A stretch of DNA of 64,000 nt. It comes from CAZTXD01 sp964617995. GTDB taxonomy: Bacteria > Actinomycetota > Acidimicrobiia > Spongiisociales > ZC4RG35. Location of the stretch: NCBI GenBank assembly GCA_964617995.1, contig CAZTXD010000001.1, positions 22,149 through 86,148 of the forward strand, given 5' to 3'. The translations under genes were made by a program, and so were the position numbers. Below are positions 26,147 through 32,843 of the stretch, piece by piece. Below the pieces are notes generated by a model, which worked only from the letters and a program-made list of their open reading frames with translations, was not told where the DNA came from and made no database searches. Position 1 is the first letter of the stretch; each line of letters begins with the position of its first letter.

Positions 26147-27862
26147 TCACACCAGGGAGTGCCGGTGGGCGAAGGCGGTGGCGGCAGTACGCGTGGTCAC
26201 CCCTACCTTGGTCAAGATGCTGCTCACATGGGAGTCCACGGTCCTCACCGAGACAACCAACTCATCGGCCATCTCCTTGTTGGTGAGACCCGAGGCGAGC
26301 AATTCCAGCACCTGCAGCTCTCGCGGGGTGAGCCCCTGGGGAGCAGCCGGAGAGGCCTCGCGGGCATCGACCTGGTAGGAGGCGACTTCCGGATCCGCCC
26401 CCAGGGCGACGAGGACTCGGTTTGCAGAATCGGATTCGAGTCGAGCGGTGTCCTCGTCGTCGAGCATCTGGCAGCACTGCGCGATGAGCGATCGGGTCCG
26501 TGCCTCCTCGTATCGGAGGCCGAGGTGCCGCCATACCCGGCTCGCCTCGCGCAGCGGGGTCAACGCCTCCAATGGGTCGGCCTGAGCGAGCGAGAGGGCG
26601 CCCCGGGCATGTCGTGCCGCCGCCTCCAGGGCGGGCAAGCCGCACTGACCCGCTGTCTCGCAGAGCTCCTCAGACGCCGCCGATGCCCCGCTCGTATCTC
26701 CCGAACGGAGCTGTATCTCGATGCGGGCAGGGAGCAGCCGGGCCTGTTGCCACCAGCCGTTGGCCTCGGCCAAGGCCCGATCGATCGACGCCCCGGCGGT
26801 GCCGATGTCGCCTTCGGCCATGCGGAGGAGAGCGAGGCCGGGCTGGGGGTCGAGACCGCGTCGGCTCACCTCCTCATAGGCAACCCCGGCGGCAGCCATG
26901 TCACCCCGCAGGCGGGAGATCTCAGCCCGGCGATAGTGTGCCCTCGCCGCGGCGATCGGGTCTGTCTCGGCGAGGGACTCCTCGCACGCTGCCAGTGCCG
27001 ACTCCAGTGCCTCGTCCCATCGTCCCTGGAGCTGGTCGAGCGTTGCCCGGTGAGCGCAGGCCCGAGCCCGGAAGCCCCTCAGTCCGTGCTGGCGCCGACA
27101 CCAAGCGAGAAGATCCCGAGTCCAGTCATCGAAACGTCGCATATCGAAGACCTCCTCGCTCGCCTCGACCGCCGAGCACAGGACGATCCCGGCAATCGGG
27201 GCAGAGACCCCGCCGGTGAGGACCATCGTCACCGACTCGTCGATGGAGGCCATCCCCTCGGGGATCCTCCCCGATCTCAAACCGACGCGACCGTGAATCG
27301 TCGACGCCAGCGCCAGCACCTCCCGGTCGTCGAACCGACGGCCGATCTCGACTGCGCGCGCCGCCATGGTGGCGGCTCCGTCGAGATCGGCCCCCATCGC
27401 CAGACGCTCGAATGCCCCCGGTATGAGGAGGAAGCCGCGCTCGGCGCATTCGCCTTCGTTCTCCAACAGCTCGGAAGCCTGGCCAACCCACGCCGAGCAG
27501 GCGCTCACCGATGATGGGAGACATCCGGTGGCTTCGACGATGTCACCAGCGTCGAGCCGGTCCAGGCCGAACATGAGGGCACAGCGCGCCGCCTGCCGAA
27601 CGTGACGTTGGCCGACATGGAGCTGGTATGCCCGTAGACGGGCATGACGAGACTCATCGGCGCGGCCCACCAGGAATGCCGAGGTGGCCAGAAGCTCGAG
27701 ATGCTCGGCTCTCAGCGTGGACTCGCCGTCGAGCCGGGTCAGCCCCTCGTAGACGTCGAGCCAGCGGCCCCGTGCCGCGGCCTCCACGGCGTCTGCCGGC
27801 GATTCGACACCGACCTCTCCGGCGCTCGGTGTCGGGATGTCCGCACCCGACCGCACAGCCAT
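26147..27862 (-). CDS. LuxR-family transcriptional regulator with TPR-like sensor region
   Basis: 571 residues. Residues ~25-495 are helical repeats of TPR/MalT type with many Ala/Arg pairs (no AAA+ P-loop is seen), and the last ~65 residues are a LuxR helix-turn-helix: GLTPRELQVLELLASGLTNKEMADELVVSVRTVDSHVSSILTK split over helices 1-4. Binding partner and targets are unknown. TAGGGT ends 6 nt before ATG 27862 (leaderless candidate). Confidence 0.87.
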   Translation of the reverse strand: MAVRSGADIPTPSAGEVGVESPADAVEAAARGRWLDVYEGLTRLDGESTLRAEHLELLATSAFLVGRADESRHARLRAYQLHVGQRHVRQAARCALMFGLDRLDAGDIVEATGCLPSSVSACSAWVGQASELLENEGECAERGFLLIPGAFERLAMGADLDGAATMAARAVEIGRRFDDREVLALASTIHGRVGLRSGRIPEGMASIDESVTMVLTGGVSAPIAGIVLCSAVEASEEVFDMRRFDDWTRDLLAWCRRQHGLRGFRARACAHRATLDQLQGRWDEALESALAACEESLAETDPIAAARAHYRRAEISRLRGDMAAAGVAYEEVSRRGLDPQPGLALLRMAEGDIGTAGASIDRALAEANGWWQQARLLPARIEIQLRSGDTSGASAASEELCETAGQCGLPALEAAARHARGALSLAQADPLEALTPLREASRVWRHLGLRYEEARTRSLIAQCCQMLDDEDTARLESDSANRVLVALGADPEVASYQVDAREASPAAPQGLTPRELQVLELLASGLTNKEMADELVVSVRTVDSHVSSILTKVGVTTRTAATAFAHRHSLV

Positions 27863-27911
27863 GCCACAACCCTACCGATCCACGTGGGGTCGGGCACAGG
27901 ACCGGTTCCGC

Positions 27912-28457
27912 TCACTCGGTCAGGCGATGGACGATGAACATCCCTCCGAATCCGGGATTTCCCCGATCCCGTCGTTCGGCGTCCGCGGCGGCGTACTCGT
28001 TGACGAGCGCCTTGAACCGTTCGATGAACCCCGCCAGCATCTCGTCGTCGAGATGGAGATGGAACCTGGTCATCTCGGCCACGGAGTCATGACCGGACTC
28101 GTGGAGCTCCCGGCGAAACGCGTTGAGCATGGCCGGCTCGCCAGCGTCCTCTTCGTCGGCGACGATCTCGTCGAAGCTCAACCTCCACGACAGACCGGTG
28201 GAGCGATACGGCTTCTCGTAGGCTCCACTGGGTCCCTGGCGCACTCCGACCGACTCCAACAGCCCCGCCGCCAGCAGGAGGCGTACGTGATGCAACACGG
28301 TGGAGGGATCCAGCTCGAGACGATCGGCCAGTTCCTTGTTGGTCCTGGCACGGTCGTTGCACAGCCGCAGGATCCGCAACCGGGTCGAGCTGGCAACTGC
28401 CTTGACCTGGGTCTCGGTGGGTGGAAGCTGCCAATCCTCCCGTCGACGTTCTTGCAT
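27912..28457 (-). CDS. ArsR-like winged-helix regulator, divergent from MFS exporter
   Basis: 181 residues. Winged helix at the N-terminus (residues ~10-90): STRLRILRLC, RTNKELADRLELDPSTVLHHVRLLLAAGLLE, followed by a ~90-residue C-terminal region that may sense a ligand (LDDEMLAGFIERFKALVNEY). Start ATG 28457; TATTCT ends 8 nt upstream, with TTGGAA 18 bp further as -35. That -35 overlaps the palindromic operator at 28492-28523, so autoregulation together with control of the exporter is likely. Confidence 0.85.
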   Translation of the reverse strand: MQERRREDWQLPPTETQVKAVASSTRLRILRLCNDRARTNKELADRLELDPSTVLHHVRLLLAAGLLESVGVRQGPSGAYEKPYRSTGLSWRLSFDEIVADEEDAGEPAMLNAFRRELHESGHDSVAEMTRFHLHLDDEMLAGFIERFKALVNEYAAADAERRDRGNPGFGGMFIVHRLTE

Positions 28458-28491
28458 GGACCAGCAGAATAGCCTCGGCTTGGGAACCTTT

Positions 28492-28523
28492 CCAATCAAT
28501 TGGTAGATTATCCAATTGATTGG
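28492..28523. promoter_or_regulatory. Palindromic operator in the regulator/MFS intergenic region
   Basis: CCAATCAATTGG (28492-28503), 8-bp spacer TAGATTAT, CCAATTGATTGG (28512-28523): a perfect 12-bp inverted repeat whose arms are themselves near-palindromic. The spacer contains the -10 box TAGATT of the exporter promoter (TTGGGA as -35, 18 bp apart), and the left arm overlaps the -35 of the regulator promoter. Binding by the adjacent winged-helix protein would block both. Confidence 0.8.
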
Positions 28524-28529
28524 TAGGTT

Positions 28530-29783
28530 ATGCAAGTGCCGGTCGAACCTCCTCAACCCGCTCCACCGGACGGACCTTTCCTCCGTCTCGTTGCCTCCTC
28601 GGGTCTTTCCAATCTGGCCGACGGGATATTCAAGATCGGTCTCCCGCTGGTAGCGGTCGCCTTCACCCGCTCGCCGCCGCTCGTAGCCGGGCTCGAGCTG
28701 GTGCGCACGCTGCCGTGGCTGCTGGGGGCCCTGCCCGTTGGTGCCCTGGTCGATCGTCTCGACCGTCGCCACACGATGCTGGTGTCCAATCTGGTCCGGA
28801 CCGCGGCGGTCGCCGCCCCCGCGGTGGCCATCGGCGCCGATCAGGGATCGATCGGGCTGCTGTACCTCGCCGCCCTCGCCACGGGGCTGGCAGAGGTGTT
28901 CTATGACACCGCGGCTCAATCCCTCGTGCCGAGCATCGTTGCCCGTTCGGATCTCGACCGCGCCAACGGTCGACTCTATGCCGTCGAGCTCGGCGCCCAG
29001 GAGTTCCTCGGCCCACCCCTATCCGGCCTCCTGATCGCCGTTGCGCTGTCCCTGTCCTTTGCCGCGTCCGGTGCTCTCTGGATCGTCGCCATCGTCGTCC
29101 TTCTATCGATACGCGGCCCGTTCCGACCGGTCAGGACCGGCGAACCCGCGACGCTGCGGGCAGACATCCGGGAAGGCGCTCGGTTCTTGCTGGGCCGGCC
29201 CCTCCTCCGGACCATGGCCCTGATGGTCGGCATGACCAACCTGGCAACCAGCGCCGTGTTCGCGGTTTTCGTTCTCTTCGCCGTGGGACCGGACTCGGCC
29301 ATGCAACTCTCCGAGCCACAGTTCGGACTTCTGTTCGCGACTCTCGCCGCCGGCGCCCTGCTCGGTGGCTTCCTCGCCGAGCATGCCCAACGCCGCTTCG
29401 GTCGGGCCCGCACCCTCACCCTGTCGGTGGCGGGCATCACCGCCTACGTCGTCGCTCCCGCCTTGACCGCCAACATCGTCGCCATCGCCGTCACGATGTT
29501 CCTGAGCGGGGTCACCACGATGATGTGGAACGTCACCACCGTGTCCTTCCGCCAGCGGGTGACCCCGGATCACCTCCTCGGTCGGTTGAACAGCGTCTAC
29601 CGCCTGGTGGCGTGGGGAACCCGCCCACTCGGCGCCGTCCTCGGCGGAGCACTCGGTCAGTGGCTCGGCGTCCGTGGTGTCTTCGCCGTCATGAGCGTCC
29701 TGGCTGCGGCGACACTCGTTCCCAACCGCAGCATCACCGAGGAGGCGCTCGTCACCGCCGAGAGCGATCCCGAATTGGAATAG
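28530..29783 (+). CDS. MFS exporter (MFS_3/EntS-like)
   Basis: 417 residues, about 12 membrane segments. Typical drug/siderophore exporter layout: NLADGIFKIGLPLVAV in the first helix, ALVDRLDRRHTMLVSN in the 2-3 loop (motif A-like), and VSFRQRVTPDHLLGRLNSVYR in the 10-11 loop, which marks the MFS_3 group. Substrate unknown. ATG lies only 6 bp after the operator, so a regulator bound there would repress it. Confidence 0.9.
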   Translation: MQVPVEPPQPAPPDGPFLRLVASSGLSNLADGIFKIGLPLVAVAFTRSPPLVAGLELVRTLPWLLGALPVGALVDRLDRRHTMLVSNLVRTAAVAAPAVAIGADQGSIGLLYLAALATGLAEVFYDTAAQSLVPSIVARSDLDRANGRLYAVELGAQEFLGPPLSGLLIAVALSLSFAASGALWIVAIVVLLSIRGPFRPVRTGEPATLRADIREGARFLLGRPLLRTMALMVGMTNLATSAVFAVFVLFAVGPDSAMQLSEPQFGLLFATLAAGALLGGFLAEHAQRRFGRARTLTLSVAGITAYVVAPALTANIVAIAVTMFLSGVTTMMWNVTTVSFRQRVTPDHLLGRLNSVYRLVAWGTRPLGAVLGGALGQWLGVRGVFAVMSVLAAATLVPNRSITEEALVTAESDPELE

Positions 29784-29844
29784 CCCTTCTCAGAAGGAAC
29801 TCCCTCGGGCGTCGTATCCGTGGCCGGCCCCTGATTGCTACCGA

Positions 29845-30199
29845 GACAGAAGAAACCCCGAGGGAGCCGGACCGAAGCCTCAACCCTCTCGGGGTTCTCC
29901 ACCCACTCGTCAGCCGGGTCGAAACCCTGCTCCCGGTGGGAGCGGCTGCCGCCTCTCGGTAGCAGCCTGACGCGGTCTTTCGACCGCTCGGACCCCCGTC
30001 TCCGAGGACCCCAGGACCGTCCGGCGAATCGTGGCCAATGGCCGCCGATCCGACGCTTCCGGGGCCTGAGCCCCGGATCCGCTCCGGCCGTGAAGCCGGT
30101 CCGGGCCGGACCCTCCGCACCCACCGTCTCAGGTGGGCCCGGACCCAGTCGGGAGTTGCCTCCCGATCCGGGCGCTGAGGGGTCTCCCCCAACAGCGAC
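29845..30199 (-). ncRNA. Structured noncoding RNA A (unassigned, about 355 nt)
   Basis: No protein gene fits here. The minus strand has a promoter (30206-30235) and an intrinsic terminator (29854-29896), and between them a chain of stable hairpins: CGCTG/CAGCG around GGGG-GAGA-CCCC, CGGGAG-GCAA-CTCCCG enclosed by CCCGGA/TCCGGG, CCCACC/GGTGGG, CCGGGG/CCCCGG, GCGGTC-GAAA-GACCGC, GGCTGC/GCAGCC with a GAGA loop, GCTCCC/GGGAGC and GGGT-TTCG-ACCC. GNRA loops recur. Cores of RNase P RNA, tmRNA and SRP RNA were looked for and not found. It shares blocks with the plus-strand RNA at 30375. Ends are estimates from promoter and T-tract. Confidence 0.72.
29854..29896 (-). terminator. Intrinsic terminator of RNA A
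   Basis: On the minus strand AACCCCGAG and CTCGGGGTT pair (9 bp) around a GGGTTGAGGCTTCGG-containing loop, followed by TTTCTTCTGTCT. The 12 bases CCCCGAGAGGGT at its 5' side recur exactly in the terminator of the plus-strand RNA. Confidence 0.75.
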
Positions 30200-30205
30200 G
30201 ATGGC

Positions 30206-30235
30206 AAGGTAGATCCTCACCGTCATCGAATGCAA
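30206..30235 (-). promoter_or_regulatory. Promoter of RNA A
   Basis: Minus strand: -35 TTGCAT (30235-30230), 18-bp spacer, -10 TACCTT (30211-30206). Start predicted near 30199. Same spacing and a closely similar -10 box as the promoter of the opposite RNA. Confidence 0.6.
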
Positions 30236-30238
30236 GCC

Positions 30239-30281
30239 AGCAGCCTGATTGTTTTTCGCGAATAGCAGCCTGTTTTTCGCG
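30239..30281 (+). repeat. Direct repeat AGCAGCCTG..TTTTTCGCG between the two RNA promoters
   Basis: AGCAGCCTG-ATTG-TTTTTCGCG (30239-30260) is repeated as AGCAGCCTG-TTTTTCGCG (30264-30281); an inverted CGCGAAAAG follows near 30315. This AT-rich island sits between the divergent RNA promoters and could be a shared regulatory site. Function unknown. Confidence 0.7.
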
Positions 30282-30338
30282 TTCGTTTCTGCAATAACCC
30301 TCCGTTTCGAGAGCGCGAAAAGAAACCGTGTGTTCAGC

Positions 30339-30368
30339 TTGACGACACCTCCCGGAGCGCCCTAACTT
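30339..30368 (+). promoter_or_regulatory. Promoter of RNA B
   Basis: -35 TTGACG (30339-30344), 18-bp spacer, -10 TAACTT (30363-30368): one of the best sigma-70-type promoters in the window. Predicted start about 30375. Confidence 0.7.
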
Positions 30369-30374
30369 TCCAGT

Positions 30375-30532
30375 CACCGGATCGGGGGCGACCCCGGACC
30401 GGCACCACAGTCGCCGAGAGGCGGCAGTGGGAGGTCTCTCGGAGACCGGGCTTTCGGGTCCGGAGTGCGGGAGATCGGGAGGCCCCGAGAGGGTAGGTGC
30501 TTACGCACAGACTTTCTCGGGGCCTTTTCTTT
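30375..30532 (+). ncRNA. Structured noncoding RNA B (unassigned, about 158 nt)
   Basis: Promoter upstream and T-tract terminator at the end. Predicted folding: CCGGACC (30394-30400) with GGTCCGG (30457-30463) encloses a hairpin CCAC/GTGG topped by GCC-GAGA-GGC (30405-30430) and a hairpin GGTCTC/GAGACC (30433-30447); GATC (30380-30383) can pair with GATC (30473-30476). It shares CCGGATCGGG, CCGAGAGGCGGCAG and CCCCGAGAGGGT, in this order, with RNA A. The nuclease gene downstream has its own leaderless promoter, so this is probably a free small RNA and not a leader. Confidence 0.75.
30481..30532 (+). terminator. Intrinsic terminator of RNA B
   Basis: GGCCCCGAGA pairs with TCTCGGGGCC (10 bp, perfect) around an inner GTGC/GCAC hairpin, followed by TTTTCTTT. 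The strongest Rho-independent terminator in the window. Confidence 0.88.
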
Positions 30533-30589
30533 CATACCGGTCACCGTCACCGCGGCCCGGAGAACTACATCTGTGTCACTCTCACCGGG

Positions 30590-30595
30590 TAGGGT
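30590..30595 (+). promoter_or_regulatory. -10 box TAGGGT of leaderless RecB-like nuclease gene
   Basis: TAGGGT ends 7 nt before the ATG at 30603, so transcription is expected to begin at the start codon, downstream of the RNA B terminator. Confidence 0.5.
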
Positions 30596-30602
30596 GCCGC
30601 CC

Positions 30603-31373
30603 ATGACGTTGGCGACAGAACCCCTGGAGACACTGTCACCGAGCAGGGCCGGAGACTTCAAGACCTGCCCTCGACTGTTCAAGTTCCGTGCCATCGAACG
30701 TCTCCCAGAGCCCACCACCGTGCATCAGGCACGTGGCACGACGGCTCACGTCGCCCTCCAGCGTCTCTTCGACCTGCCGGCAGGCGACCGCTCCCCCACC
30801 CGGCTCTTCGATCTGTTCCGGGAGGCCTGGGCCGAGCTTCGAGTCGAAGCCGAGTACCGGGACCTGTTCCCGTCGGTCGACGAGGAGCGTCGATGGGGCG
30901 TCGAGTCCCTCCAGCGGCTCGCCAACTACTTCGAGGTCGAGGATCCCGCGGTCATCGAGCCCATGGAACGGGAGAAGGAGATGTTCGAGGATCTGGACGG
31001 CATCGTCATCCGGGGGATCCTCGACCGTCTCGACCGTGACTCCGAGGGACGGTTGGTCATAACCGACTACAAGACCGGGCGGGCCCCACCCGAGAGATAC
31101 GCCCTGGGCTCGTTCTTCGCCCTCAAGATCTATGCCCTCCTCATCCGGCAGATCGAAGGCGAGACACCGGTCGAGGTTCGCCTCCTGTACCTCGACGGCC
31201 CGACCCTCTATCGCTGTCCGGTGGACGACAACGGCCTCGATGCCATGGACCGCCAGCTCCGGGCGTTGTGGCAGCGCATCGAGTGTGCGATCGTCGATGA
31301 CCGCTTTCCGCCGCGGCCGGGTCGTCTGTGTGATTGGTGTGCGTTCCGGGACCGGTGCCCTGCCTTCGAGTAG
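30603..31373 (+). CDS. RecB-family PD-(D/E)XK nuclease
   Basis: 256 residues, a stand-alone PDDEXK_1/Cas4-RecB-type nuclease. SPSRAGDFKTCPRLFKFRAIE at the N-terminus holds the first Cys, GTTAHVALQRLFD the conserved His, IRGILDRLD and VITDYKTGRAP the catalytic Asp and D-x-K, and CDWCAFRDRCPAFE the last three Cys: together a Fe-S-cluster nuclease layout. Common as a single gene in actinobacteria; Cas genes are absent here, so repair rather than CRISPR is likely. Confidence 0.9.
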   Translation: MTLATEPLETLSPSRAGDFKTCPRLFKFRAIERLPEPTTVHQARGTTAHVALQRLFDLPAGDRSPTRLFDLFREAWAELRVEAEYRDLFPSVDEERRWGVESLQRLANYFEVEDPAVIEPMEREKEMFEDLDGIVIRGILDRLDRDSEGRLVITDYKTGRAPPERYALGSFFALKIYALLIRQIEGETPVEVRLLYLDGPTLYRCPVDDNGLDAMDRQLRALWQRIECAIVDDRFPPRPGRLCDWCAFRDRCPAFE

Positions 31374-31392
31374 GGCCCTATCTCGAGCCGCA

Positions 31393-32670
31393 TCAGGGGA
31401 AAATGCCCCGTACCAGTTTGGCGTCTGCCACCCGTCGGATCCCCTTGATCAGTGCAGCCGTGCGCATGTCGACGTTCTCGGCGTTGGCGATCGATAGAAC
31501 ATCGTCGAAGGCCCTGGTCATGATCTCGCGTAAGCGGCCGACGATCTCGTTCTCCGACCAGAAGTATTTCTGGACGTCCTGAACCCATTCGAAGTAGCTG
31601 ACGGTGACGCCGCCGGCGTTGGCGAGGATGTCGGGAACGATGAACACCTCCCGATCGCGGAGTAAGTCGTCGGCGTCCAGGTTGGTGGGGTTGTTGGCGC
31701 CTTCGATCACGATCCTGGCCTGGATCTCCTTGGCGTTCTTGTCGTTGATCACACCCTGGAGAGCAGCGGGCACCAACACATCGCAGGGAACCGTGAACAG
31801 CTCCGACCCGTCGATGTGCTGGGCGTCGGGATAACCCTCGAGCACACGGTGTTCATCCACCCACTTGCCGGCCCCGGCGATGTCGAGACCGTTCTCGTCG
31901 TAGACGGCGCCGGAGACATCGGAGACGGCCACGACCTTGCATCCCATCTCCACCGCCGACACGGCGGCGTAGCGACCGACGTTACCGAACCCGTGGATGG
32001 CCACCCGGGCACCCTCCGGGCTCATACCGATGTGGTGGGCTGCCTGGGGCAGGAGGAACATCAGTCCCCTCCCGGTGGCCTCCCGGCGGGCGACGCTCCC
32101 TCCCAGGGCCGGGGGCTTGCCGGTGACGATGGCGGGCACGGCATGACCGACGTGCTGGGAGTACGTGTCCATGAGCCACGCCATCACCTGCTCGTTCGTT
32201 CCCATATCGGGAGCCGGGATGTCGGTGTTGGGTCCGATCACGTTGATGATCTCCATCGTGAAACGACGGGTCACCCGCTGCAGCTCTGCCCTGGACAGAG
32301 CCATGGGATCGACGCGCACCCCTCCCTTGGCACCCCCGAAAGGGACCCCGACTATGGCGCACTTCCACGTCATGAGCATCGCCAGAGCCGCCACCTCGCC
32401 CAGGTTGACGTCCCCGGCGAAACGGATACCGCCCTTGGTGGGGCCCATGGTGGTCAGATGCTGGACGCGATACCCGAAGAGCGTGTCCACATCCTCATAG
32501 GTGTCGTGACGAAACGGGAAGGTGACGACCGTTGCCTTTTGAGGAAAACGCAGCCGTTCCGCGACGTTGTCGTCGAGACCTATGAGAGTCGCCACCCGGT
32601 CGAATTGGCCCACCGCCTCCCGATACATGGGAGACTCCCACTCCAGCATGTTGCCGTCGAAGGACGTCAT
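31393..32670 (-). CDS. gdhA: Glutamate dehydrogenase (Glu/Leu/Phe/Val dehydrogenase family)
   Basis: 425 residues. Catalyses reversible oxidative deamination of an amino acid, most likely glutamate. Conserved K in TMGPTKGGIRF, catalytic Lys in VPFGGAKGGVRVDP, PDMGTNEQVMAWLMD, and Rossmann motif HGFGNVG. Length and the NAD-type GPTKGG sequence fit the hexameric group. AGGAGG 3 nt before ATG 32670. Convergent with the nuclease gene, 19 bp apart. Confidence 0.93.
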   Translation of the reverse strand: MTSFDGNMLEWESPMYREAVGQFDRVATLIGLDDNVAERLRFPQKATVVTFPFRHDTYEDVDTLFGYRVQHLTTMGPTKGGIRFAGDVNLGEVAALAMLMTWKCAIVGVPFGGAKGGVRVDPMALSRAELQRVTRRFTMEIINVIGPNTDIPAPDMGTNEQVMAWLMDTYSQHVGHAVPAIVTGKPPALGGSVARREATGRGLMFLLPQAAHHIGMSPEGARVAIHGFGNVGRYAAVSAVEMGCKVVAVSDVSGAVYDENGLDIAGAGKWVDEHRVLEGYPDAQHIDGSELFTVPCDVLVPAALQGVINDKNAKEIQARIVIEGANNPTNLDADDLLRDREVFIVPDILANAGGVTVSYFEWVQDVQKYFWSENEIVGRLREIMTRAFDDVLSIANAENVDMRTAALIKGIRRVADAKLVRGIFP

Positions 32671-32843
32671 CGCCTCCTACCTTTGGGTCGCTCGGTCCCC
32701 ACGCTAACGGAGTGCCGGAGACGATGCCGATCGCGAATTCGGGGAGAATCCGCCACGGGTTATCCATAGCGTGGCTGCGGTGATTCCGCACTCGGGCAAC
32801 ACGGTGGCCCACCCGATCACCCACCCCTCTAACATCGCCTCAC

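Noticed and set aside
29845..30199. RNase P RNA, tmRNA or SRP RNA as identity of RNA A
   Set aside because: Conserved cores such as GAGGAAAGTCC and ACAGAAA, a tmRNA tag with tRNA-like ends and the SRP GGAAG loop were looked for on both strands and not found.
29657..30310. Open frames on both strands in 29650-30240
   Set aside because: Arg/Pro/Ser-rich translations with no motif; hairpin density, promoter and terminator point to RNA instead.
30375..30532. Cobalamin, SAM, TPP or c-di-GMP riboswitch as identity of RNA B
   Set aside because: No B12 box, no SAM or TPP core, and the downstream gene has its own promoter and encodes a nuclease.
30603..31373. Cas4 and a CRISPR locus
   Set aside because: The nuclease resembles Cas4/RecB, but there is no array and no other cas gene in the window.
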